Counted from the stretch's first letter, positions 49,896 to 60,345 are shown. The stretch is 64,000 nucleotides of DNA from Bacilli bacterium (GCA_022009835.1 CP091726.1:248001-312000), one strand, 5' to 3'. Program-made: numbers and translations. The notes: a model not told the origin generated them from the sequence alone.

Positions 49896-50821
49896 ATGAA
49901 AAAGAAGATTAAAATAGGTATACCAAGAGCATTTTTATATTATCGTAATTATATTTTGTGGAAAACTTTTTTTGAGGGGATTGGGTGCACACTTATAATT
50001 AGTTCTCCTAGTAATAAGGGGACTATTATGGAGGGAAAAAAGTTATCTATTGATGAGGCTTGTCTTCCTTCAATAATTTACTTAGGTCATATTAAAGAAC
50101 TTTCTTCGAAGTGTGATTATATTCTTGTACCTAGAGTATGTAATTATGGTAAAGGTAATAGGGTATGTATGAAGTTTAATGGAACATATGATGTTGTTAA
50201 CAATTTGTTTGAAGATAATATTTTTAGATTATGATATTGATTATTTAAAGGGAAAGTTTGAAATATTTGGATTTATTAAAATGGGTATTAGATTAAAGAA
50301 AAAAATATATTTTTAAGATTTTTATATTACTATGTTAAGGGAAAAATTAAGGAGAAAAAATATTTTGAGATTTTGGCTAATAAGCAGGATAAGGTATTTA
50401 GATCTAATAAAATGAAAAATACTTATTGTTGCTCACCCTTATGTTGTTTATGATGAATATTTAAGTGGTAATATTATTAGATATTTTAAGGAGAATAATA
50501 TTGATCTTTTATATTCTGATAGATTAGATAGAAGGACTTCTATTGGTTATGCTGAAGACTTTTCTAATACTTTGTATTTTCTTTATTCTAAAAGAGAATA
50601 TAGGTAGTGCTTTCTTTTATAAAGATAATATTGATGGTATTATTTTTTTATCTTCTTTTCCATGTGGGCCTGATTCTCTTGTTAATGAGCTCGCTATTAG
50701 AAAGTTAGATGATATTCCTTCAATTAAAATAACTGTTGATGAGAGTACCGCTACTAGTGGATTAATAACAAGACTTGAGAGTTTTGTCGATATTTTAAAG
50801 GCTAGGCGAGATAATGGATAG
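49896..50821 (+). CDS. DUF2229-type 2-hydroxyacyl-CoA dehydratase activase-related protein (frame-broken)
   Basis: About 305 residues: KIGIPRAFLYYRNYILWKTFFEGIGCTLIISSPSNKGTI, LSIDEACLPSIIYLGHIKEL, DYILVPRVCNYGKGNRVCMKFNGTYD, VAHPYVVYDEYLSG, FLSSFPCGPDSLVNELAIR, KITVDESTATSGLITRLESFVDI. These match DUF2229 and the end region of large CoA-substrate enzyme activases; conserved Cys likely bind a cluster. Breaks around 50220-50340, 50410 and 50590. Ends inside the next gene's start. Confidence 0.8.
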
Positions 50822-51891
50822 AGTTATTTCTTTTCCTCATTTGGGGAATTATTATATTGTATTTGATTATCTTATTAGGAAAACTACGAAATGTAGAGTT
50901 ATTATTCCTCCTTCGACTACCAGAAGAACAATTAGTCTTGGAGATAAATATGCTCCTTCTTTGGTGTGTGTGCCTTTTAAATATAATCTTGGTAATTATA
51001 TTGAGGCTCTTGAAATGGGAGCAAATACTTTGATTCAAGGTGGTGGTGGTTGTAGATATGGCTATTATGGTGAATTAGAAGAAAAAGATTTTTAAGAGAT
51101 TTAGGTTATGATTTTTGAATTTTTATAATTTAATTAGTGATAACCATATTTCTTTTGAAGAAGGCTTATAATTTCTTTTAAAAAAAGATGAATAAGAAGA
51201 TTAATGTTTTTTTAGTGCTTTTTTTATTATTTAGTTAATAGTCTTATTATGATAGTTTGTATAGATAAGATAGAGAAGTTTATTAGGCTTAATATGGGAT
51301 TTGAAGTGATAGATGGTTCTTTTGAAAAACTAGAGAAGGAGTATCTTGATAGTTTTAGGGATAATGGAATAATTAAGAATATTATTTATTATTTTTAGAT
51401 ATAAAAAAAGAAGTTTAGAAATATTGAAATAAATAAGCCTAGTAATCCTCTTAAGGTTATTATATTGGGAGAATTATATTCTTTGATTGATAATAATACA
51501 ACTTATAATAGTGAGAGAAAATTAATTAAAATGGGAATAGAGGTACATAGGAATACGGATCTTACTTATTTACTTATAACAAAGAGGTTTAAACTTGGTA
51601 AGATGATTAGAAAGGGTAAAAAATATATTAAATATCATTCAGGAGCAGATGCTAGTGGTAGTGTTGTTTTTGAGTTATTTAGCAATGTTAGAGGGAGTTG
51701 ATGGTATTTTACATTTTAAGAGTTTTGGTTGTACACCAGAAATATCGGCGATGAGTATTATGCAAAAAGTTAGTGAAGAATATGGTGCTCCTACTGCATA
51801 TATGAGCTTTGATGCAGAAGATAATGAGGTTGGTGTTGACACTAGATTAGAGGCTTTTTATGATATGATTAAAATGAGAAGAGAAAATTAA
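50814..51891 (+). CDS. 2-hydroxyacyl-CoA dehydratase-like protein (frame-broken)
   Basis: About 355 residues: ISFPHLGNYYIVFDYLIRKT, DKYAPSLVCVPFKYNLGNYIEALEMGANTLIQGGGGCRYGYYGELEE, then after breaks (51090-51420) KVIILGELYSLIDN, GIEVHRNTDLTYLL, HSGADASGS, HFKSFGCTPEISAMSIMQKV, AYMSFDAEDNEVGVDTRLEAFYDMI. The conserved Cys fit [4Fe-4S] coordination. Overlaps the DUF2229 gene by eight bases; the pair is common in Firmicutes with unknown physiological role. Terminator at 51876-51908. Confidence 0.8.
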
Positions 51892-51969
51892 TATTCTTCT
51901 CTTTTTTTAATGTTTATTTAATGTAATTTAACTTTAAATGTTAATTTTATAATATTTACTTATGAAAGG

Positions 51970-52435
51970 ATGATGCTATTCATTCTAATAATTATATTTT
52001 TAGTTAGTGGTGGTACTATTTATGTTAATAGTCCAGAAGATAATGATAATGGAGCACTTGATTATGATGGTGATTTTGTTATTACTGATGGAGAGATTAT
52101 TGCTATCGGATCTAGTGGTATGGCACAGGGTATAGGTAATAATTCTACACAATATGGTATGCTTGTTTATTTATCTAATACTTATAGCAGTGGTACTAAT
52201 ATTTCTATTAGAGATACTTCTGATAATGAAATTATATCTTATACTTCTGTGAAGAGTTTTTTTCTTTGATTGTATTTAGTTCTAATAAGTTAATTAAGAA
52301 TAATACTTATAATATATATCTTAATAATAGCTTATATGGCCCTGTTACTATTGATAGTATTAATACTATTAGTGGTAATAGTTCTAATATGGGTATGAAT
52401 ACGAGAACTGATCATAGAGATGGTCCTAGAAGATA
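51970..52435 (+). pseudogene. C-terminal fragment of a carbohydrate-binding (DUF4353/Cthe_2159-type) surface protein
   Basis: From ATG 51970: a short hydrophobic start (MLFILIIIFLV) runs straight into SGGTIYVNSPEDNDNGALDYDGDFVITDGEIIAIGSSGMAQGIG, then QYGMLVYLSNTYSSGTNISI and, after one frame fix near 52260, LYGPVTIDSINTISGNSSN. These are the last repeats and ending of Cthe_2159-type beta-helix proteins, normally 500-700 residues long with the SGGTxYV segment deep inside. Only about 155 residues remain. A promoter and a ribosome site (TATGAAAGG) precede it, so it may still be expressed. Confidence 0.6.
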
Positions 52436-52553
52436 ATTTATTTTATCTTCTTTTTATATTTCTTCATCCTAGGATATTCCTAGTTATCTTATTAACTATT
52501 GTCTCACTTATAAACTATGGAGTTGTATTCTTTTGAACAGGAAAAAATAAGTG

Positions 52554-52646
52554 TTAGGAAGTATTTCACCATGAATATGATATCTTAATGTTAATTTATA
52601 GACTTTGGCTATAAATTACCCAAAGAAACTATAGGTTCTTTGGGGT
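52554..52646 (+). ncRNA. Candidate structured RNA, copy B
   Basis: Aligns with copy A at 44478, including CACC(A/G)TGAATATGATAT. First hairpin AATTTATAG/CTATAAATT (about 52592-52616); second hairpin CCCAAAGAA/TTCTTTGGG (about 52619-52645) with loop ACTATAGG. A separate promoter for the VUT genes lies downstream (TATAAT 52707-52712), so this is an independent unit or a 3' element. 52440-52736 holds no ORF; this RNA and that promoter are what it contains. Confidence 0.45.
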
Positions 52647-52736
52647 TATAAATAATATTTTAATATAAAATTATATAAAATTATTTGTATCTTAAATAAA
52701 ATATGTTATAATATATATGAATAAGAAGGTGATGGA

Positions 52737-53409
52737 GTGAGTGAATTTGTATTTCTTTTGTTGGTGGGTATATGTATAGGTTTTATATATATTGTACATA
52801 AGTATTTTTAGTAAAAGTGAATTTTTATTTATTAGGTATTATTTATACTATTATATCATTTTTTTAATGTCTTTTTAAATTGATTAATATATTTGGTATG
52901 GATGTTAATCCTAGTATTATATTTACTAGTGGGATATTTATGGTTATTTATTATTTTATTAATCGATATGATGTCAAGGAGTATAAGAAGTTTATTTTAC
53001 TTATATTTAGTACTAGTATAGTATGTAATTTGTTTCTTTTTATCTACTTTCCTTTTATGATACCTTCTATATACGATAATAGTTCTAATTTATATCAAAG
53101 TTTAATTTTTAGATAATTTAGTTATATTTATTTTTATATCCGGTATCTATTCTTGTTACTTCTTGTTTAAGCGGTTATTGCTTTAGAGGGTTAAAGGAAG
53201 AAAATAAGAAAAATATTAAGAATATTATTGCTATTATTGGTATTATGTTTATATATAGTTTTATATTTATTTATTTTAGTTATGCTGTGCTTATTAGATT
53301 TAATAAAGCTCTTCTTATAGCAGTAGAAAATTATTTTATTAGTTCTATTATTATGATTATGTATATGTTTATTATTAATAAGATATTTAATGTGAAGAAG
53401 GTGAAATAA
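52737..53409 (+). CDS. VUT/DUF165-type transporter, first paralogue (frame-broken)
   Basis: About 220 residues from GTG 52737: SEFVFLLLVGICIGFIYIVH, ISFLMSFKLINIFGMDVNPSIIFTSGIFMVIYYFINRYDVKEYKK. Then further TM segments (FILLIFSTSIVCNLFLFIYF, NIIAIIGIMFIYSFIFIYF, SIIMIMYMFIINKIF). The N-terminal half matches the start of the VUT (queuosine-precursor transporter) fold. Breaks at 52815, 52870, 53115 and 53200. Its TAA overlaps the ATG of a second VUT-like gene. Confidence 0.6.
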
Positions 53410-54088
53410 TGAATTATATTTATATGTTGTTAGAAATTATATTTACTTTCTTTTTTTAATGATTTGTTTTTTTATAAGGTAGGAAAAAAAGACAGGATTA
53501 TATTTATATATGGTTTTTAATGAGTAGTATACTTAGTGTCGTTATGTTTAAGGTTATTGATTTATTTTTCCTTTTCAGGTTAATTTAGGAATTCCTATTG
53601 TTATGGGATTGTTTATCTGCAACAACATTATTATTCAAAAATTTGGTATAGATGAAGTTAAGAGAATTATGGCTACGGTTAGTGTTTCTTATATGGCTAC
53701 AATAGTTATTATTTCCATTCTTTCTATTACAGGAGATAGTGGTTATAATCTTATTAGTAATGAAGCTTTTAATGGTTTGTTTGGTTATGGTAGTGGTAAT
53801 ATTAGAATTCTTATTGGTGGTCTATTTACTACTTTGACATTGTGGTGTAATAGTTATATTTATTATTATATTAGAAGAAGTAAGAATATGTTGTGGTTTA
53901 GTAATGTTGGTAGTAGTCTTATTATTCAGATGTTAGAGAGTATTATCTTTGTTATTATTGCTTATTTAGGTAAACTTGATTTTACTTTAATATTTGGAAT
54001 GATAGTTATTAGATATTTAATTAAGATTATTATTAGTTTTATGGGGATTGTACCTGTATATATGATTGTTAAAATGAAAGATAAGTAG
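53409..54088 (+). CDS. VUT/DUF165-type transporter, second paralogue (frame-broken)
   Basis: About 225 residues: QVNLGIPIVMGLFICNNIIIQKFGIDEVKRIMATVSVSYMATIVII, NEAFNGLFGYGSGNIRILIGGLFTTLTLWCNSYIYYYIRR, MLWFSNVGSSLIIQMLESIIFVIIAYLG, IRYLIKIIISFMGIVPVYMIV. The layout (D-like loop, FG..RI..GG, WxRN..S....Q..ES.IF) matches the VUT family, proposed to import queuosine precursors. Breaks at 53455-53490 and 53580. Directly after the first paralogue. Confidence 0.7.
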
Positions 54089-54093
54089 GTGTT

Positions 54094-54763
54094 ATGATGA
54101 GAACAAGAAAACAAGAATTAGTCAGTGATGAATTAAAACCGTTTGTATGTAATATTATGAAGGAATATAGGGAGAAATATAATTATTCTTTAGAAGATTT
54201 GGCAAGGGCTCTTAATTATAAGAAGAATAGACAAACATTACATAAATATGAAACTGGTACTCTTAATATTCCTTATGAAATATTTTTTGATATTGCTAAT
54301 ATTTTTAATATTAATAGTGATGTATTTAGTGAGATTCCTATGACGAAAGATGAGAAAGATTTATTTGAAAAGAAGATGATTAGGAGTTATGTTAATACGA
54401 TGACTGGTAATAATAATATTACTTCAAGAGGAGAAAAGATTATTAATACTTATAGAAATGCCTCCTACGAACCAGTTAGTAAAATGTGTGATTTATCGAT
54501 TAAACTTATGGATGATTCGATGGCTCCTATTTATTTGAAGGGGGATAGGGTATTCTTTAGAAAGAAAGATAGTTATAATAATGGTGATGATATTGTTATT
54601 GCTGTTAAGGGTAATGTTCTTTCGGTTAGAAGATTATACAAGAGTGGTAAAGCTATTATTTTACAGGCTATGAATCCTAAATATCAGACAATAGCAGTTA
54701 ATGTTTTTTTCGGAAGATATGATACTTGGTAAAGTTGAAACTTTGAGTAGAGAAATAAGATAA
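54094..54763 (+). CDS. XRE/S24 LexA-like regulator with altered catalytic Lys (frame break at end)
   Basis: About 222 residues. N-terminal XRE HTH: YNYSLEDLARALNYKKNRQTLHKYETG. C-terminal S24 peptidase-like domain: KLMDDSMAPIYLKGDRVFFRK with the Ser of DSM, then GDDIVIAVKGNVLSVRRLYK, where the usual catalytic Lys (VKRLY) is Arg. After one base fix near 54705 it ends NVFSEDMILGKVETLSREIR. No Ala-Gly cleavage site is evident. It is probably a repressor that does not cleave itself. Site GTAGGTGTT before ATG. Confidence 0.8.
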
Positions 54764-54787
54764 TTATTTCTTTTTTTTTACATTAAA

Positions 54788-54811
54788 AAAGGACTTCAAG
54801 TGAAGTCCTGT
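54788..54811 (-). terminator. Terminator of hup
   Basis: GGACTTC/GAAGTCC (54791-54797, 54802-54808) with an A run on the left that is a T run on the minus strand. Confidence 0.65.
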
Positions 54812-54818
54812 GGCTTTA

Positions 54819-55091
54819 TTAGTTTAAAGCGTCTTTTAATTTGTTTCCAGCTTTGAATCCAGGTACTGTTCTAGCAGCTATTTTAACTGCTTCTCCAGTT
54901 TGTGGGTTTCTTCCAGTTCTAGCTTCTCTTTTTTTAGCAGAGAAAGTTCCAAATCCTACTAATGTTACTTTTCCGTTTTCTTTTAATCCTTTAGTAACTC
55001 CTTCCACCATAGCGTCTAATGCTCTTCCAGCATCAGCTTTTGTTAAATCTGCTTTTTCAGCAATGAAATCTACTAATTCAGCTTTTGTCAT
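54819..55091 (-). CDS. hup: DNA-binding protein HU
   Basis: 90 residues, intact: MTKAELVDFIAEKADLTKADAGRALDAMVEGV, KVTLVGFGTFSAKKREARTGRNPQTGEAVKIAARTVPGFKAGNKL. GRNPxTG is the HU/IHF signature. Its codons are visibly richer in G/C than the surroundings, as expected for a strongly expressed gene. Site GGAGGTAATAGAAA. In Bacillus hbs lies next to spoIVA, as nearly here. Confidence 0.97.
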   Translation of the reverse strand: MTKAELVDFIAEKADLTKADAGRALDAMVEGVTKGLKENGKVTLVGFGTFSAKKREARTGRNPQTGEAVKIAARTVPGFKAGNKLKDALN

Positions 55092-55328
55092 TTTCTATTA
55101 CCTCCATTTTTTTAGTGATAAGCAATATGTTATGCTTACTACATAAAGATATCATAATATCGTAATAAAATCAAGTATTTTTAAGGTAATTTTTAATTAA
55201 AAAAAGAAGTAAATATTTTGTAAAAAGTTAACTACTTGTATAACTTTTTTTCTTAATGTTAATAATATTATTGTAACTTTTTCCTTAGTTGTGGTATAAT
55301 AAGGCTGTTTTTGAGGGGAGATGTTTTG

Positions 55329-56484
55329 ATGAAAGATAAGACAAGAAAAGATATTATTATAATTATTACTTATATTGCTCTTATTATATTTGCTTTAGTT
55401 AATTTTTAGTAAGATTTTTATCTTTTTTTAGGTGATGTTATTAGTATTTTTGCTCCATTTTTATTAGGTATTATTTTTAGCTTTTTGTTCTTAATGTACT
55501 CAATAATTTTTATTGAGAAGAAAATATTTGGAAAAAAATTAAACCTAGCAAAGTATGGAATAAGATTAAGAGACCGCTATGTATTACACTTAGTTTAATT
55601 TTTGGTATTTTTTTAACTATCTATTTTTATTATGAACTTACTTATTCCACAACTTAAGAATTCTGCTAGTTTATTTACGGATACTTTACCTGCTTATAAG
55701 GAAGATATTCTTGGTATTCTAAATAAATTTGATGTTGGAGAGGAGACAACTGCTAAAGTTAGTGAATATTTAGATAATTTTAGTAAGGTTATTACAGATT
55801 ATATTAAGGGTAATTCGAAGGATGTTATTACTGTTACAACAGAAGTAGCAACTTCAGTTATTGGTATTATTAGTAAGGGTATTATTACTTTAGTATTTGC
55901 TATTTATATGATAGCTCAAAAAGGAAACACTTAGTAGACAAATTAATAAAGTAATGAAGGCTTATTTGAAACCTAAAACAATTGATAAGATTACTACTAT
56001 TGGTAGTTTGGCTAATAAGACTTTTTCTAATTTTGTTACTGGACAATGTTTGGAGGCTTTAATCTTTGGTAGTTTGGTTTTTGTGGGAATGTTAATATTT
56101 AGATTTCCATATGCTTCTACTATTGCAGTATTGCTTGGATTTACGGCTTTAATTCCTATATTTGGTGCCTTTATTGGTACTGCTATTGGATTTATTCTTA
56201 TTATGATGATTAGTCCTGTTAAGGCAATATTGTTTGTGGTGTTCATCATTGTTCTTCAACAAATAGAGGGTAATTTGATTTATCCTAGGGTTGTTGGTAG
56301 AAGTATTGGTCTTCCTGGCATGTGGGTACTTTTATCGGTTACTGTTGGTGGTAGTATAGGTGGTATACTTGGTATGCTTATTGCTACTCCTTTGTGTTCA
56401 CTTCTTTATGCTTTATTTACTAAGACAGTAAATGATAGACTTAAGAGGGATAAAATTGTTACTAAAGTAAAAGAAAAGGCTTAA
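55329..56484 (+). CDS. AI-2E family transporter (frame-broken)
   Basis: About 385 residues of PF01594. N-terminal TM segments (DIIIIITYIALIIFALVNF, ISIFAPFLLGIIFSFLF), a soluble loop (YKEDILGILNKFDVGEETTAKV), then VIGIISKGIITLVFAIYMIA, KTFSNFVTGQCLEALIFGSLVFVGMLIFRFPYASTIAVLLGFTALIPIFGAFIG, VLQQIEGNLIYPRVVGRSIGLPGMWVLLSV and GGILGMLIATPLCSLLYALF. The family includes Na+/H+ antiporters and exporters; the substrate here is unknown. Breaks at 55410-55620 and 55930. Confidence 0.9.
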
Positions 56485-56503
56485 TTTTTGCAATTAAGTC
56501 TTT

Positions 56504-57975
56504 TTATATTACAATAGCTATCATGTTGGATGAGCCTTTGTTTATTATTTTGGTTAGTGTTTGACATAATTTGTATCTAACATTATCTGGCATCATTGAT
56601 AGTTTAGCTTGTATTCCTTCTTGAACAATGACATCTAGACTGCGTCCAAAGATTTCACTTTTCCAAATATCGTTACCTTCTTTGTTTTCAGTTAAGTAGT
56701 TTATTAGCTCTTTACTTTGAAGTTCACTTCCAATTATTGGTTCAAAGGTGCTTTCAACGTCGACTTTGATCATGTGTATTGATGATGCTTTGGCTTTTAG
56801 TTTTATGCCGTAACGTGAGCCTTGTTTTATTATTTCTGGTTTATCTAGTTTCATGTCATCTAGAGTAGGTGAAGCAATTCCATAGCCAGTTTGTTTTACC
56901 ATTTTTAGTGCTGATTTTATTTGATTGTATTCTCTTCTGGCAACATTTAGTTCTTGGAATAGTGATAGTAGTTCAGCTTTTGATGATACGGATATACCCA
57001 TGATATCATTTAAAACTTTACTATAAAGTCCTTGTGGTGCTTCTAGATTAATGGTTACTTCACCAGTACTAGAATCTACTTCAGAAATATATGATTTAGC
57101 AATGTATTCTGATTCGATAAAATTATTGTTCATTTTGTCAATGTCTCTTAATTTATTTACCTCAACGACTGATTCTTTTTATTATTCTAATGTATTCTTT
57201 TTTTCAGATAGTGATCTGGTGATAAAATGGCAATCCATTCAGGCATATTTACTTTTATTTGCTCGATTGGAAATTCATATAATGATTCTTTTAGGATATT
57301 ATACATATCTCTTTCTTGCATTGCTTCAATACTTATAGGAATTACTGGTACTTGATATTCTTCTTTTAGTTTTTCCGCTAGTGCTTCGGTATCTGGTAGC
57401 ATTGGATGGACAGAGTTTAATAAGACAATATATGGCTTTCCAACAGACTTTAGTTCTTCGATTACTGTTTTTTCAGCTTCAACATATTCACTTCGTGGAA
57501 TTTCACCAATGGTGCCATCTGTGGTTACTACTATTCCGATGGTAGAGTGTTCTTTTATTACTTTTTCGGTTCCTATTTCTGCTGCTTCGGTAAATGGAAT
57601 TGGTTCACTATACCATGGTGTCATAACAAGTCTTGGTCCATTTTCATCTTCGTAACCTTTAGCAGCTTTTACAACATAACCAACACAATCAATCATTTTT
57701 ATGTTAGCAGTGAAATCTTCTACTTTTATTTTGGCGGCAGTGGCTGGTACGAATTTTGGTTCTGTGGTCATGATGGTTTTCCCTGCTGCAGCTTGTGGTA
57801 ATTCATCTAAGCATCTTTTTCTTCCATATTCATCTTCAATATTTGGTACTACTAGATTTTCCATAAACTTTCTTATGAATGTGGATTTTCCTGTACGAAC
57901 GGCTCCTACTACACCGAGATAGATGTCTCCTCCTGTTCTTTTTGTTATATTTTTTATGACTTCTATTTTTTCCAT
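56504..57975 (-). CDS. spoIVA: SpoIVA, spore-coat morphogenetic ATPase (one frame break)
   Basis: About 490 residues split by a break at about 57185. MEKIEVIKNITKRTGGDIYLGVVGAVRTGKSTFIRKFMENLVVPNI has the Walker A GAVRTGKST; DEYGRKRCLDELPQAAAGKTIMTTEPKFVP and IKMIDCVGYVVKAAKGYED follow; the C-terminal part (TGEVTINLEAPQGLYSKVLND...KLCQTLTKIINKGSSNMIAIVI) is the membrane-anchoring end. SpoIVA forms the basement layer of the coat on the forespore. I use the second ATG (57975) because of its spacing from AAAGAGGT. Confidence 0.96.
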
Positions 57976-58005
57976 TAACATACCTCTTTTCTTTTTATCA
58001 CTAAA

Positions 58006-58677
58006 CTATATGTTATTTATCTTGAAATATGTAAAAAAAGGAAAAGAATTATTTTTTTCTTTTTCAATATTTCTTTTTAAAAAGTAGTTATATAGACTTT
58101 CGGTATTGTCTAAATCTTCAGGATGAAATTGTACTCCTAATACAAAGTGGTTATCATCTATGTACTCAATGGCTTCAATAATGTTATCTTTGGATAAAGC
58201 TGAAATAATAAATGGTTTATTTACTTTTTTTAGTGCTTCTTTATGTCTTGTGTTGACAGTTAGAGTAGGGCCAAATATTTTGTAAAGAATAGTATTGGGC
58301 ATGATTTTTATGAGATGAGTCTTATTTTTGTCATGATGACCTGCTACTTTTATTAAATTTTTATCATCTGTAGTATTTAAACTATATAAACCTATTATTT
58401 GCTGGCCCATACATATTCCTAGAACTGGTATATTGTTTTTTATGGCATAATCTAGTATTTGAAAATGATATGGATGAATATCGCTTCCGCCTTGGAATAT
58501 TATTCCATCACATAGTGATAATACGGATGGGTTTATTAGGTTATTGTCATAATTTAAAATACCAATGATATCACATTTATTATGTAAATATTTTAGATTG
58601 TTTTTGGTTACTATTTGCATCATGGTATCATTTATTTCTTCATCACGGGCTACTATTCCTATAACGACATTACTCAT
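58006..58677 (-). CDS. Class I glutamine amidotransferase-like hydrolase (peptidase C26)
   Basis: 223 residues, intact. VVIGIVARDEEINDTMMQIV, DGIIFQGGSDIHPYHFQILDYAIKNN, nucleophile Cys in PVLGICMGQQIIGLY, VNTRHKEALKKVNKPFIISA, and catalytic His/Glu in VLGVQFHPEDLDN. Most similar in layout to gamma-glutamyl-GABA hydrolases (PuuD-like), though the substrate here is unknown; a wall-peptide or polyamine derivative is possible. Its ATG overlaps the stop of the spoVIF gene. Confidence 0.85.
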   Translation of the reverse strand: MSNVVIGIVARDEEINDTMMQIVTKNNLKYLHNKCDIIGILNYDNNLINPSVLSLCDGIIFQGGSDIHPYHFQILDYAIKNNIPVLGICMGQQIIGLYSLNTTDDKNLIKVAGHHDKNKTHLIKIMPNTILYKIFGPTLTVNTRHKEALKKVNKPFIISALSKDNIIEAIEYIDDNHFVLGVQFHPEDLDNTESLYNYFLKRNIEKEKNNSFPFFTYFKINNI

Positions 58678-58921
58678 TTATCTAAAAACTTATCTATGTC
58701 TTTTGGAACTTTGTCATTTAGAATAGTTTCTATTATTTTTTGCTCTTTTTCTTTTGATACTTCTCTTCCTGTCATTTTAGCTAAATCATTTATAACTTCT
58801 TTTAGAGTTGTTTCGTCTTTCATATTACCTTTTTTTGTAATTTGTCTGCGAGTGATAATATGGTTTCTTTATTTACATTGGTTTTTCTTTCTACTTTTTT
58901 AAAAAAATTATCTGAAAACAT
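58674..58921 (-). CDS. spoVIF: SpoVIF-like sporulation protein (frame-broken)
   Basis: About 81 residues joined: NFFKKVERKTNVNKETILSLADKLQKGNMKDETTLKEVINDLAKMTGREVSKEKEQKIIETILNDKVPKDIDKFLDK. This is the stage VI sporulation protein F pattern (FKxIExKTxVxxxDIxxLA...LKDExxxRxLIxxVxxxxxxxVxxExExxIxxAIxxxxVPxD), a coat-assembly protein. Site TAGGAGGTCCTTTTT. Two frame breaks near 58835 and 58900. Confidence 0.82.
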
Positions 58922-58969
58922 AAAAAGGACCTCCTAATACATTATATGTATGGAGGTTTATTTTGTTAA

Positions 58970-60280
58970 TTAATCATTTTTGTTTTTATATTCTAATTTT
59001 ATTGGTGTTCCTTCAAAATCAAAGTTTTCTCTTAATTTATTTTCTAAATATCTTTCATAAGAGAAATGTATTAGTTTATTACTATTTACAAATAGTGTGA
59101 ATTTAGGTGGAACAACACCAGTTTGTTGAGCAAATGATATTTTTAGTCTTTTTCCTTTATATGATGGTGGTGCTTTCATCATAACAGCATCTCTTATTAC
59201 TTCATTTAAGACGCTTGTTTTTATTTCTCTATGAGAGTTTTCGTAGGCTTTATCAATTTCAGGCATGATAGTAAATATTCTTTTTTTAGTTAGAGCTGAA
59301 ACAAAGGTTACTTTAGCATAGGATAGGAATTTGAACTCTGCTCTTACAAGTTTAGTAAATGATGCTATATCGTTTTTATCGTTTACAGTGTCCCATTTGT
59401 TGACGACGATTACAATTGGTTTTCCTTCTTCTAGGGCATAACTTGCTATGTGTTTATCATGCTCAATAATACCTTCTTCAGCATTTATTACTAGAAGACA
59501 TACATCACTTCTTTCAATGGCTTTCATTGATCTTAATACAGAATATTTTTCTATTCTTTCAAATATTTTACCACTTTTTCTTATTCCAGCAGTATCGATA
59601 GCAACATATTTTTTTTTATTATAAGTAAACTCGGTATCGATAGCATCTCTTGTCGTTCCCGCTATAGGAGATACAATTACTTTTTCTTCGTTTAATAAGG
59701 CATTTACGAGGCTACTTTTACCAACGTTTGGTCTGCCTATTAAACAAAATTTTATGCGATCATCTGGTTCTTCTTCATCAGTTAATTCGTTAAAATCCTT
59801 GGTAATACTATCTAATAAATCTGTTAAACCTAATGAATGTTCACCGCTTACTGGCAATACTTCTTCAAAGCCCAGTTCGTAGTAGTTATAGATGTTTTCT
59901 TCTCTTTTAACATTATCTAATTTATTAACTACCACTATTACTCTTTTTCCTGATTTCATTAATATGTCTCTAATTACATAATCATTTTGATTTAATTCTT
60001 CTAATCCGTCTACAACAAACAGAATAATTTCTGCTTCTTCGATAGCTATATTAGCTTGAACTATTATTTCATCATTAAAATCTTCTTCTGATACATCTAT
60101 TCCTCCTGTATCAATTAGATGAAATTTATAGTTATTATATAGTACTGTTCCATATATTCGATCTCTTGTTACACCAGGAGTGTCTTCGATTATTGATACC
60201 TTTTTACCTATTAATTTATTAAATATTGTTGATTTTCCAACATTTGGTCTTCCCACTATTGCTACTGATGGTACTTTCAT
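58970..60280 (-). CDS. der: Der/EngA double GTPase
   Basis: 436 residues, intact, taking ATG 60278-60280 with GAGGTGATTTAC. First G domain: VAIVGRPNVGKSTIFN, DTPGVTRDR, DTGG, NKLD; second: CLIGRPNVGKSSLVNALL, SPIAGTTRDAID, DTAGIR, NKWDTVN. C-terminal KH-like domain to PIKLEYKNKND. Essential for 50S assembly. Follows spoVIF/GATase on the same strand. Confidence 0.97.
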   Translation of the reverse strand: MKVPSVAIVGRPNVGKSTIFNKLIGKKVSIIEDTPGVTRDRIYGTVLYNNYKFHLIDTGGIDVSEEDFNDEIIVQANIAIEEAEIILFVVDGLEELNQNDYVIRDILMKSGKRVIVVVNKLDNVKREENIYNYYELGFEEVLPVSGEHSLGLTDLLDSITKDFNELTDEEEPDDRIKFCLIGRPNVGKSSLVNALLNEEKVIVSPIAGTTRDAIDTEFTYNKKKYVAIDTAGIRKSGKIFERIEKYSVLRSMKAIERSDVCLLVINAEEGIIEHDKHIASYALEEGKPIVIVVNKWDTVNDKNDIASFTKLVRAEFKFLSYAKVTFVSALTKKRIFTIMPEIDKAYENSHREIKTSVLNEVIRDAVMMKAPPSYKGKRLKISFAQQTGVVPPKFTLFVNSNKLIHFSYERYLENKLRENFDFEGTPIKLEYKNKND

Positions 60281-60345
60281 GTAAATCACCTCTTCGTTTA
60301 GTATTATATCAGAAAATAAAAATACTATACTTTTTTTATTTTTTT

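Noticed and set aside
56504..57975. Two separate proteins on the minus strand
   Set aside because: They are the N- and C-terminal parts of one SpoIVA split by a single base at a T run.
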